Source of the DNA: an uncultured Alphaproteobacteria bacterium
GTDB lineage: Bacteria > Pseudomonadota > Alphaproteobacteria > Puniceispirillales > UBA1172
DNA: 10,421 nucleotides
Assembly (NCBI GenBank): GCA_937952245.1
Contig: CALFYS010000039.1
Span: 1-10,421 of the forward strand
Direction of reading: 5' to 3'
Under the pieces are notes generated by a model. The model saw only the letters and a program-made list of their open reading frames with translations, searched no databases and was not told the DNA's origin. Shown here piece by piece: positions 1 to 6,913 of the stretch. Within the stretch, counting starts at the first letter, position 1, and each line of letters begins with the position of its first letter. Made by a program: the position numbers and the translations under genes.

Positions 1-248
1 TTCACCAATTGGTAATGCGCGGCCTTGAGATCACCATCTTGGGTCGGCACCGCCGCCATCTGGCAAACCCACTGGCAACGTTGATTATTTTGCCGCTGGC
101 ATCGATACCGATGATCTTAGGGGTGTTGTCTTATAACAGTGATAAACGGGCGGCTGTGGCCTTTGTTCTGGCGATTTTGATCTTTATTCTGACCTATCGG
201 CTCAGCGGATGGATGGCGAAACGCTATGCATCAACCGCTGGCAAGTGA
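1..248 (+). CDS. C-terminal part of an unidentified membrane protein (5' end probably outside the window)
   Basis: The reading frame is open from the left edge to a TGA at 246-248, so this is probably the end of a longer gene. A TTG at 9 and an ATG at 15 could in principle start a short protein of about 77-79 residues, but no convincing ribosome-binding site is visible in the few bases available. The visible protein has a basic stretch (GRHRRH), then two hydrophobic segments of about 20 residues separated by a short polar loop containing SDKRA, and a short basic tail. This suggests two transmembrane helices. I do not recognise the family and assign no function. It converges on the DMT permease gene with a 17-bp gap, and no clear terminator hairpin is visible there. 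Confidence 0.5.
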   Translation, partial: HQLVMRGLEITILGRHRRHLANPLATLIILPLASIPMILGVLSYNSDKRAAVAFVLAILIFILTYRLSGWMAKRYASTAGK

Positions 249-265
249 CCTTCAAGTAAGCCCCT

Positions 266-1210
266 CTAAGCGCTCCGTTTTCGTTCACGAATGGCGGTGA
301 TAATGCCTGCACTTGCGATCATCACCATGCCGAGCATCGCCATAGGGGTGGGGACGGTATCAAACAAGACTTTCCCCCAAATCGTGGCGAATAATAGATA
401 GCTGAAATCAACGGGGGCGAGCCAACTGCTATCGGCGGTTTGATAAGCACGGCTCAAACAAATATTACCGGTGAGATTAAGCAGTGACGCCAGAATACAA
501 AGGCCGATCACAAGCCCGGTTAAGGTCGGCCAACCTGAAAAGATAAAGGGGACGGCTTCGGCCAAGGTGGCGCTTGGCGGGAAGATGGTCATCACAATCG
601 CGCCTGTTGACCCAAGAACAAAGAATAACAAAGCCACCACAAAGGTCAGGCATAAGGGGCTTTCGTTGCGGCAATATTTGCGCAAAATCATCACGTTACA
701 GGCGTAGAAAAACCCCGCCATGATGGGCATGATCTGCACCCATTTAAAGCTTTCGCTGAACGGGTTTAAAACCGTGATCGAACCGACCGCCCCCAAGGCC
801 AAAGCCCCCAGCCGCCATGGGCCAATCTTTTCCCCTAAAATTGGGCCTGCCATGATGGTGATAAACAGCGGGTAGGTATAAAGCCCGGCCGCCATTTGGG
901 TGACGCTGATTTGAGGGGCGGCGCCAAAGAAAAACACCATGCAAATGCCAAGCATAAGGGCGCGCATAAAAACAGGCCAAGGCTGGCGCGGGCGTAAGAC
1001 ATCAAACCCAAGGGTGAGTTTCGCGATGCTGACCACCAAAATAATATTAAAAAAGGAACGGATGGATTGAAATTGCCAGAAAGACGTTTGCGGTGAGGCC
1101 ACTTTGACCAATGTATCTTGCAACGCCAATGCTAAAACGCCGATCAGCAATAAGGTCAAAGCCATCATAGGGCGATCTTGGGTGGGGTGGTCAAAGACGG
1201 TGAATTTCAT
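266..1210 (-). CDS. DMT-superfamily (EamA-type) permease
   Basis: This 314-residue protein is almost entirely hydrophobic and fits the ten-helix, two-repeat architecture of EamA/DMT inner-membrane transporters, at the family's usual length of about 300. The first EamA repeat spans roughly residues 15-150 and ends with the characteristic block LGEKIGPWRLGALALG (125-140). The second spans roughly 160-305 and ends with a VDFSYLLFATIWGKVLF segment (268-283) followed by a last helix and a basic tail (RERKRSA). Family members export or import amino acids, metabolites or drugs, and the substrate cannot be read from sequence. The ATG at 1208-1210 lacks a clear Shine-Dalgarno sequence. The Met pair at residues 15-16, just before the first helix, is an alternative start, also without a good site. 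The gene is divergent from the ABC operon, so a functional link is possible but not shown. Confidence 0.9.
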   Translation of the reverse strand: MKFTVFDHPTQDRPMMALTLLLIGVLALALQDTLVKVASPQTSFWQFQSIRSFFNIILVVSIAKLTLGFDVLRPRQPWPVFMRALMLGICMVFFFGAAPQISVTQMAAGLYTYPLFITIMAGPILGEKIGPWRLGALALGAVGSITVLNPFSESFKWVQIMPIMAGFFYACNVMILRKYCRNESPLCLTFVVALLFFVLGSTGAIVMTIFPPSATLAEAVPFIFSGWPTLTGLVIGLCILASLLNLTGNICLSRAYQTADSSWLAPVDFSYLLFATIWGKVLFDTVPTPMAMLGMVMIASAGIITAIRERKRSA

Positions 1211-1389
1211 AGAGTTGATGATGCGCCCTTTGCCGCCGGATTTCTATCAAATAATGGGTTAAATCCTATAAAAATAGACTTTAGCCTTAATGCGACAAAA
1301 TGTTCAAAAAATGACTTAAACCATCTAGCCAAGATAAAAATATATGTTAGGATATTTTTAATTAATAAAATTAATGGGAGGATATATCC
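1211..1389. promoter_or_regulatory. AT-rich divergent intergenic region, presumed promoters for the permease and the ABC operon
   Basis: This 179-bp gap separates the - strand permease start from the + strand binding-protein start. Its right half is much more AT-rich than the flanking genes, with runs such as AAGATAAAAATATATG (1331-1346) and an 8-bp palindrome TTAATTAA (about 1359-1366). It is the only sizeable non-coding space before the five-gene operon, so the operon promoter should lie here. The heptamer AGGATAT occurs twice (1349-1355 and 1379-1385), 30 bp apart start to start, which could be a regulator half-site or chance. I could not pick a -35/-10 pair with confidence. Confidence 0.4.
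1376..1382 (+). promoter_or_regulatory. Shine-Dalgarno site deciding the TTG start of the binding-protein gene
   Basis: GGGAGGA lies 7 nt upstream of the TTG at 1390-1392, an ideal position for a strong ribosome-binding site. The later in-frame ATG codons (residues 11, 21 and 23) have no comparable site, so TTG is the best start. The 3' part of the site is also the left arm of a 12-bp palindrome that reaches into the start codon. Confidence 0.75.
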
Positions 1390-1390
1390 T
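1379..1390. repeat. Perfect 12-bp palindrome over the ribosome-binding site and start codon
   Basis: AGGATATATCCT reads the same on both strands. It covers the end of the Shine-Dalgarno sequence and the first base of the TTG start codon. In RNA it could form only a short four-pair hairpin with a UAUA loop; in DNA it could be a dimeric protein site. Either role is inference, and a 12-bp palindrome in AT-rich DNA can arise by chance. Confidence 0.5.
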
Positions 1391-3015
1391 TGTTTAAGAG
1401 AAACAATCCTGTTTTCGAGATGCTGTCACCAGCTGATCGTGAACTCTATATGTCCATGGTGAAAAAGGGCGCATCCCGCCGTGAATTCATGGGCTATTTG
1501 ATGGCTGCCGGCGCCACTGCCGCGGCTTCTAGCACAATGTTCTCAAGCATTTCTGATGCTTGGGCCGCAACGCCAAAGCGTGGTGGCCGTATTGTTATGG
1601 CCGCTGACCAGCATGGTCCAAACGATACGCTTGACCCTGCGCTGTTCACCTCCGCCGCTGATTACTTCCGTGGCCGGATGTATTACGGTTCATTGACACG
1701 CCTGACCAAGAACCTTGGTTATGAGCCAGAATTGGCTGAAGAAATTCTGTCAAATGACGCGGCGACCGAATGGACCTTCAAAATCCGTAAAGGTGTTGAA
1801 TTCCACGATGGCAAGACATTGACCGCTGATGACGTGATTTACACCATGAACCGTCATATGGGCGCGGATTCAATTTCTAACGCCTCATCAATGGTGGCGA
1901 TGGTTGATCGCTGGGAAAAGGTCAATGACTATGAAGTCAAGGCTGTCCTGTCATCACCAAACGCTGACTTGCCGATCGCATTGGGGACATTCCACTTTAA
2001 GATCGTTCAAGAAGGCACCACTGATTTCACCACCGCTGTTGGTACAGGTCCTTATAAGGTCAAAGAATTTAAGCCGGGTGTTCGCGCCGTTGGTGCACGC
2101 TTTGACAATTACTGGGGCGAAGGTGGCTACCTTGATGAGATCGAACACTTCGGTATCGGTGATCCTGTTGCCCGTCTGAACGCGTTCCTTGCTGGTGACG
2201 TTGACGGTATGGTGAACCTGCCGCCAAAGGCGATTGCTCAGGTTGAAGCCGCTGCTGGTAAGGAAATTTGGTCACTTGAATCATCTGCCTTTATCAACAT
2301 CGCTTGCCGTAAGGACATGGATCCATCTGGCAACCATGACCTGATCATGGCGATGAAATACCTGATGGACCGTAAGCGTCTCGTAAAAGGTGTTTACAAA
2401 GGCCAGGCCTCAATCGGTAATGACCATCCGATCGGTCCGGCTTATTTTGACCACAGCCCAGACATCCCACAGCGTGAGATGGATCCTGAAAAGGCGAAGT
2501 ATCACTTCGATAAGTCAGGTATCGGCAATACACGTATTCCGATTACCGCGGCTGAAGTGGCACCGGGTACGATTGATCAGTGCTTGTTCTTGCAGCGTGA
2601 AGCCGCCAAGATTGGCCTGAATATCGACGTTAACAAGGTGACCACCGATGGGTACTGGGGTTCCGTATGGCTGAAAGACCCAATGTGTGTTGTGGCTTGG
2701 AACATGCGTCCAACCGCTAACCTGATGATGACATTGGCGTTTAAATCTGACGCTGCATGGAACGAAACCTATCACCAGGATCCTGAGTTCGATAAGATTC
2801 TGGTTGAGGTACGTGGTGTTACTGACGCGGCTAAGCGTAAGGAAATGTATCACGTCCTGCAGGAGAAGATTCACAATGAAAACGGCAGCATCATTCCGCT
2901 TTACCGGAACTATGTTGATGCCGTGTCTTCACGGGTGAAGGGCTTGACTCATGTGCCGCTGAATAACTTCGGTGGTGCGGAATCACCAGTCACCATGTGG
3001 GTTGACGACGCCTAA
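1390..3015 (+). CDS. Tat-exported ABC transporter substrate-binding protein, family 5 (Dpp/Opp type)
   Basis: This 541-residue protein has the length and layout of a periplasmic family-5 solute-binding protein (SBP_bac_5). Such proteins capture peptides, nickel, opines, glycosides or other solutes for Dpp/Opp-type importers. A twin-arginine signal is clear: SRREFM at 29-34, a hydrophobic Ala/Gly/Ser-rich stretch to about residue 56, and a likely cleavage after AWA (57-59). The mature protein begins near TPKRGG. The family hallmark follows at about 117-155: AEEILSND, then TFKIRKGVEFHDGKTLTADDV and YTMNRH. About 28 residues precede the Tat motif, longer than usual. The TTG start is fixed by GGGAGGA 7 nt upstream. 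The gene seems to favour GGT and CGT codons more than its neighbours, consistent with high expression. It heads the operon and is followed by a hairpin. The ligand cannot be read from sequence; the adjacent sulfatase suggests an organic sulfate ester such as choline-O-sulfate (inference). Confidence 0.93.
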   Translation: MFKRNNPVFEMLSPADRELYMSMVKKGASRREFMGYLMAAGATAAASSTMFSSISDAWAATPKRGGRIVMAADQHGPNDTLDPALFTSAADYFRGRMYYGSLTRLTKNLGYEPELAEEILSNDAATEWTFKIRKGVEFHDGKTLTADDVIYTMNRHMGADSISNASSMVAMVDRWEKVNDYEVKAVLSSPNADLPIALGTFHFKIVQEGTTDFTTAVGTGPYKVKEFKPGVRAVGARFDNYWGEGGYLDEIEHFGIGDPVARLNAFLAGDVDGMVNLPPKAIAQVEAAAGKEIWSLESSAFINIACRKDMDPSGNHDLIMAMKYLMDRKRLVKGVYKGQASIGNDHPIGPAYFDHSPDIPQREMDPEKAKYHFDKSGIGNTRIPITAAEVAPGTIDQCLFLQREAAKIGLNIDVNKVTTDGYWGSVWLKDPMCVVAWNMRPTANLMMTLAFKSDAAWNETYHQDPEFDKILVEVRGVTDAAKRKEMYHVLQEKIHNENGSIIPLYRNYVDAVSSRVKGLTHVPLNNFGGAESPVTMWVDDA

Positions 3016-3027
3016 ACACCAAAAGTT

Positions 3028-3055
3028 GAACAGGCCCTGTTTTCAGGGCCTGTTC
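3028..3055 (+). terminator. 12-bp inverted repeat between binding-protein and permease genes (attenuator or mRNA-stabilising hairpin)
   Basis: GAACAGGCCCTG and its exact complement CAGGGCCTGTTC are separated by a TTTT loop, giving a perfect 12-bp G+C-rich stem that begins 12 nt after the binding-protein stop codon. Only CTTTATT follows, a weak U-tract, so complete termination seems unlikely. Hairpins here in binding-protein-dependent operons commonly allow partial read-through or protect the upstream message from 3' exonucleases, giving more binding protein than membrane components. That role is inferred from position and structure. Confidence 0.7.
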
Positions 3056-3075
3056 CTTTATTGGGGACTCCTGAA

Positions 3076-4026
3076 ATGACACAATTGATTCTCAAGCGAC
3101 TAGGCATTGGTCTGGTCACCGTCTTGGCGGTGTCACTTATTATTTTCTTTGGCACAAAAATCCTCCCTGGAGATGCAGCGCAGATCAGATTAGGGCAATC
3201 CGCAACGCCTGAAAATGTTGCCGCTTTCCGTGCGCGCCTTGGGTTGGATCAACCTTATATTGTGCAATATTTAGCGTGGCTTAAAAACTTTATCCAAGGT
3301 GATTTGGGCACGTCGCTGGCCAGTGATGTGCCGATCAGCAGTTTGATCGCTGACCGTTATCATAATACCGTTATTGTTTCCTTATTAACCGCGGCGATTG
3401 GCGTTCCAATTTCATTGGGGCTTGGCATTTTGGCGGCGATGTACCCTGGCACGGTTTATGACCGTTTCTTGACATTGATTTCCGTGTCTTTGGTGGCCGC
3501 GCCTGAATTTTTCACCGCAACCTTGCTGGTGATCTTTTTCGTCTTTGTGCTGGATATAGGCAATGCCATTGTGGTGGGATCAACCGAGGGCAAGGGTTTG
3601 TTTGAATTGATTGACCATTTCGCCCTGCCGATCACCACGTTATGTTTTGTCATCGCATCGCAGTTAATCCGGATGAGCCGCGCGGCTGTCTTGAATGTGA
3701 TGAGCTCACCTTACATTGAAATGGCCATCCTGAAAGGCGTTTCCCGCCGCCGGATTATTTTCCGCCACGCGTTGCTTAATGCTATTGGCCCGATTGTGAA
3801 TGTGGTGGCATTGAACTTGGCTTATCTGGTCACAGGCGTGATCGTGGTTGAAGTGTATTTTGGCTATAATGGTTTGGCGACACTGATTGTCCAAGGGGTG
3901 CAGACCCGTGACTATGTGTTGATTCAAGGCCTGGGCATGATCTTCTGTCTAACTTATGTGATTTTGATGTTGATCGCGGATATTGCGGCCTATGCATCAA
4001 ACGCAAGATTGAGGCATCCGAAATGA
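3076..4026 (+). CDS. ABC transporter permease, DppB/OppB type
   Basis: This 316-residue inner-membrane protein is one half of the transport channel of a Dpp/Opp-type importer. It opens with a basic start and a first helix (about 9-27), then a periplasmic segment with LGLDQPYIVQYLAWL and GDLGTS (75-80), typical of DppB-type subunits. The core helices follow. The cytoplasmic EAA coupling loop that contacts the ATPase is at about 215-235, with the key residues E-A-K-G-I-H-N in EMAILKGVSRRRIIFRHALLN. I chose ATG 3076 because GGGGA (3063-3067) lies 8 nt upstream. The in-frame TTG at 3061 would place the start codon immediately before that ribosome-binding site. The gene overlaps the next permease by four bases (ATGA), indicating translational coupling. 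The substrate follows the associated binding protein and is unknown. Confidence 0.95.
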   Translation: MTQLILKRLGIGLVTVLAVSLIIFFGTKILPGDAAQIRLGQSATPENVAAFRARLGLDQPYIVQYLAWLKNFIQGDLGTSLASDVPISSLIADRYHNTVIVSLLTAAIGVPISLGLGILAAMYPGTVYDRFLTLISVSLVAAPEFFTATLLVIFFVFVLDIGNAIVVGSTEGKGLFELIDHFALPITTLCFVIASQLIRMSRAAVLNVMSSPYIEMAILKGVSRRRIIFRHALLNAIGPIVNVVALNLAYLVTGVIVVEVYFGYNGLATLIVQGVQTRDYVLIQGLGMIFCLTYVILMLIADIAAYASNARLRHPK

Positions 4027-4946
4027 CAAAAAAACAAGAGATTGAACATTACGTTGCGCCCTATGATGAAGGCGTCAGTTTTGATGAACTTCCTGATTCA
4101 GAACCAACGGGTCGATTTCGGCTGTCATGGTCGGGTTGGCTGGGCGCGAGCATTGTCGCCTTTTGGGTGTTCATTGCCATTTTCGGCCCGGCCTTAGCGC
4201 CATTGGGTGAAAATGATCTGCCGTTCCCTGATGATTATTCTGAATTTCAATCGCCACGTGAAGGGGCATGGTTGGGAACAGATGTCAGCGACCGTGATAT
4301 TTTAAGCCGTCTGATGTATGGCGCGGGACGGACCATCGGGATCGCCTTTGCCGCCACGGTATTGGCCTATTTCATTGGCGTTATTCTGGGCATTGGCGCG
4401 GCGATTTCCTCACCTCGGGTGGATATGGTGGTCAGCCGAATTAATGACGCGTTCTTAAGCTTGCCAACGATTATGCTGGGTCTTGTTGTGGTGGCGGCTG
4501 TGGGATCATCAATTCCGGTGTTGATTGTCACCGCTGGCGTGATTTATGCGACGGTTGTCTTCCGATTGGCGCGCGCGCTTGGGCAAGAGATTATGGTGAT
4601 GGATTTTGTTGAGGCGGCAAAAGTCCGTGGTGAAGGGCGTTGGTGGATCATCACCCGTGAGATTTGGCCAAACGCGGCGATGCCGTTATTGACCGATTTC
4701 GGCCTGCGCTTGATTTATGTGATTTTGTTCATTTCAAGTTTGAGTTTCCTTGGTCTGGGTGTGCAACCACCGCAATCGGACTGGGGGTCAATGGTTCGAG
4801 AAAACCTAGGGGCGTTGTCCTATGGTCAATCGGTCATTCCTGTATTAGCACCAGCCTTGGCCATCGCGACATTGACGGTTGCCATCAATCTGGTGGTTGA
4901 TGACATTTCTGCCCATAGCGGCGGTAAACTATCCAAGAGGCTGTAA
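4023..4946 (+). CDS. ABC transporter permease, DppC/OppC type
   Basis: This 307-residue protein is the second channel subunit of the importer. A polar, acidic cytoplasmic tail of about 35 residues precedes the first helix (about 38-60). The periplasmic block WLGTDVSDRDILSRLMYGA (83-101) is a variant of the DppC signature LGTDxxGRD, with Ser in place of the usual Gly. The EAA coupling loop lies at 197-218 (EAAKVRGEGRWW to WPNAA), and the C-terminal family hallmark SFLGLGVQPPQSDWG is at 240-254. The start overlaps the previous stop (ATGA), with GAGG at 4011-4014 giving 8-nt spacing. The C-terminus (VVDDISAHSGGKLSKRL) departs from the NLLGDGLRD-like ending common in this family. It would work as a heterodimer with the upstream permease. 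Confidence 0.95.
   Translation: MTKKQEIEHYVAPYDEGVSFDELPDSEPTGRFRLSWSGWLGASIVAFWVFIAIFGPALAPLGENDLPFPDDYSEFQSPREGAWLGTDVSDRDILSRLMYGAGRTIGIAFAATVLAYFIGVILGIGAAISSPRVDMVVSRINDAFLSLPTIMLGLVVVAAVGSSIPVLIVTAGVIYATVVFRLARALGQEIMVMDFVEAAKVRGEGRWWIITREIWPNAAMPLLTDFGLRLIYVILFISSLSFLGLGVQPPQSDWGSMVRENLGALSYGQSVIPVLAPALAIATLTVAINLVVDDISAHSGGKLSKRL
4935..4940 (+). promoter_or_regulatory. Ribosome-binding site that fixes the start of the tailed ATPase
   Basis: AAGAGG lies inside the end of the second permease gene, 8 nt before the ATG at 4949. The other plausible start, Met50 at 5096, has no Shine-Dalgarno sequence in the bases before it. This site is the evidence that the Lys/Ala-rich N-terminal tail is translated and is not a mis-called extension. 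Confidence 0.75.
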
Positions 4947-4948
4947 TC

Positions 4949-6913
4949 ATGGCTGCGGCAAAAAAATCAGCAAAGAAAACGGCAAAAAAGGCAACGGCTA
5001 AAAAAGCAGTTGCTTCAAAAGCCGCTAAGAAGAATACAGCAACAAAGGCAAAAGCTTCAGCGGCGAAAACATCGGCCACTAAATCCAAACGCAATATGGA
5101 TGACGTGGTGTTTGAAGCCCGCGATTTGCGGATTCATGCCATTCGGGATGATGGCTCAGAATTGCCCATCGTAAAAGGGGTGGATTTCAAAGTTCGCCGT
5201 GGTGAAGTGGTGGCTCTGATTGGTGAGTCTGGCTCTGGCAAGACGACCATCTCTTTATCCGCGTTAGGGTATTGTAAGCCCGGATTGCAATTTGCTGGCG
5301 GGGAAGCCTTATTGATGGGTGAAAACGTCATCGGCAAAACCACCGAAGAATTGCGCGAATCCCGCGGTGAAAAAGTCGCGTATCTGGCGCAATCCGCCGC
5401 CGCGACCTTTAACCCGTCGATCCTGATCAATGAACAGGTAACAGAAGCCCCAGTGTTGCACGGCACCAAGACCCAAGAAGAAGCCGATGCAAAAGCATTG
5501 CAGCTTTATAAAGCCCTTGAATTGCCGGACCCTGAAAATATCGGTAGTCGTTATCCGCATCAGGTTTCAGGCGGGCAATTGCAGCGCTTGATGGCGGCCA
5601 TGGCGCTGTGTGGTGAGCCGGATTTATTGGTCTTGGATGAACCGACAACCGCCCTTGATGTGACCACCCAGATTGAGGTGTTGAAAGCCTTTAAAGGCGT
5701 GATCAAAGAAGAAGGCGCGGCGGCGATTTATGTGACCCATGACCTCGCCGTGGTGGCGCAGATCGCTGACCATATTGTCGTCTTGTATAACGGTGAGATC
5801 AAAGAAGCCGGGCCCGTGGATACCATTATCAACAGCCCGCAACACCCTTACACCAAACGTTTGATGGCGGCGATTAAACCTCTGCCTGAAGCGGGTCAAG
5901 GGGATGGCTCATCCGATGATTATTTAAAAGACGCGCCTGTTTTGGAAGTCAAAGATATTGATGCCGGTTATGGCAAATCGTCTGATGGCAAGCCGAAAGT
6001 CATGGTGCTGAAGGATGTGAATGTTGCGATTGAACGCGGCAAAACCGTTGGCATTATCGGCGAGTCGGGTTGCGGGAAATCAACGCTGGCACGTGTCTTT
6101 GCGGGTTTGCTGCCGCCATCGGAAGGGGAGATTATGCTGGATGGTCAGGGCTTGGCGCCTGATCTGAAAGACCGCAGCCGTGAAGAATTGAAAAAGATTC
6201 AATTCGTTTATCAGATGGCGGATACAGCGCTTAACCCTCGCCAGCAGATTAAAGATATTCTTGGCCGCCCCGTTGAGTTTTATTCAGGGCTTTCCGGTAA
6301 ACAGAGACGCGACCGCGTCAATGAATTGCTGGAAATGGTGGAATTGCCTTTGGCCTTTGCTGATCGTTATCCCCATGAATTATCAGGGGGGCAGAAACAG
6401 CGGGTTAATCTGGCGCGGGCATTGGCGGCTGATCCTGAAGTGGTGCTTTGTGATGAAGTGACCTCAGCTTTGGATACGATTGTGGGCGCGAATGTTATTG
6501 AACTCTTGAAAGGGCTGCGCAAGAAGACCGGCGTATCGTATGTCTTCATCAGTCATGATCTTTCAACGGTGGCATCTTTCGCTGATGAGATTGTTGTGCT
6601 TTACGCGGGCCGTGTTGCTGAACAAGGGCCAACGGATCAGGTCTTGTCGCCGCCGTATCACCCATACACCCGCCTTTTGGTCTCATCCGTGCCAGAAGCT
6701 CGCGTTGGTTGGCTGGAAGACACGATGGCACGGCAGGAATCAACAGCAGGAATCGCCGGACAAGTGCAATTAACCGAGGTCGGTTGCCCGTTCTTTGAGC
6801 GCTGTCCGCTGGCCATCAAAGGGACTTGCGATACCACCAACCCGCCACAGCGTGTCGATAAAAATAAGCACGTGATTGAATGTCACCGCGAATTATCTGA
6901 ACTTGGCGGTTGA
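4949..6913 (+). CDS. Fused dual ABC ATPase (DppD-DppF type) with Lys/Ala-rich N-terminal tail
   Basis: This 654-residue protein carries both nucleotide-binding domains of a Dpp/Opp-type importer and powers uptake from the cytoplasmic face. Domain 1 has Walker A GESGSGKTT (92-100), Q-loop Gln148, signature VSGGQLQR (206-213), Walker B LLVLDEP (226-232) and His264, followed by HPYT (299-302). Domain 2 has Walker A GESGCGKST (371-379), Q-loop Gln422, signature LSGGQKQR (478-485), Walker B VVLCDE (498-503) and His536, then HPYT at 571-574. Both sites keep the catalytic Glu and switch His, so both look active. The C-terminal oligopeptide-transporter extension has four cysteines (613, 619, 627, 645) in the arrangement that binds an iron-sulfur cluster in some DppD proteins. 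Residues 2-49 are a low-complexity Lys/Ala/Thr/Ser tail resembling histone-H1-like tails, which is unusual for this family. The gene follows the permease by 2 bp. Confidence 0.95.
   Translation: MAAAKKSAKKTAKKATAKKAVASKAAKKNTATKAKASAAKTSATKSKRNMDDVVFEARDLRIHAIRDDGSELPIVKGVDFKVRRGEVVALIGESGSGKTTISLSALGYCKPGLQFAGGEALLMGENVIGKTTEELRESRGEKVAYLAQSAAATFNPSILINEQVTEAPVLHGTKTQEEADAKALQLYKALELPDPENIGSRYPHQVSGGQLQRLMAAMALCGEPDLLVLDEPTTALDVTTQIEVLKAFKGVIKEEGAAAIYVTHDLAVVAQIADHIVVLYNGEIKEAGPVDTIINSPQHPYTKRLMAAIKPLPEAGQGDGSSDDYLKDAPVLEVKDIDAGYGKSSDGKPKVMVLKDVNVAIERGKTVGIIGESGCGKSTLARVFAGLLPPSEGEIMLDGQGLAPDLKDRSREELKKIQFVYQMADTALNPRQQIKDILGRPVEFYSGLSGKQRRDRVNELLEMVELPLAFADRYPHELSGGQKQRVNLARALAADPEVVLCDEVTSALDTIVGANVIELLKGLRKKTGVSYVFISHDLSTVASFADEIVVLYAGRVAEQGPTDQVLSPPYHPYTRLLVSSVPEARVGWLEDTMARQESTAGIAGQVQLTEVGCPFFERCPLAIKGTCDTTNPPQRVDKNKHVIECHRELSELGG

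Noticed and set aside
1178..1462. A + strand open frame across the intergenic region
   Set aside because: It overlaps both the permease start and the binding-protein start in another frame, has no ribosome-binding site, and its translation resembles no protein.
3061..3075. TTG at 3061 as start of the first permease
   Set aside because: It sits directly before GGGGA, which is well placed as the ribosome-binding site for ATG 3076; the extra five residues do not look like part of the protein.
5096..5098. Met50 as the true start of the ATPase, making the Lys/Ala tail an artefact
   Set aside because: No Shine-Dalgarno sequence precedes it, whereas ATG 4949 has AAGAGG at 8-nt spacing and the frame is clean throughout.
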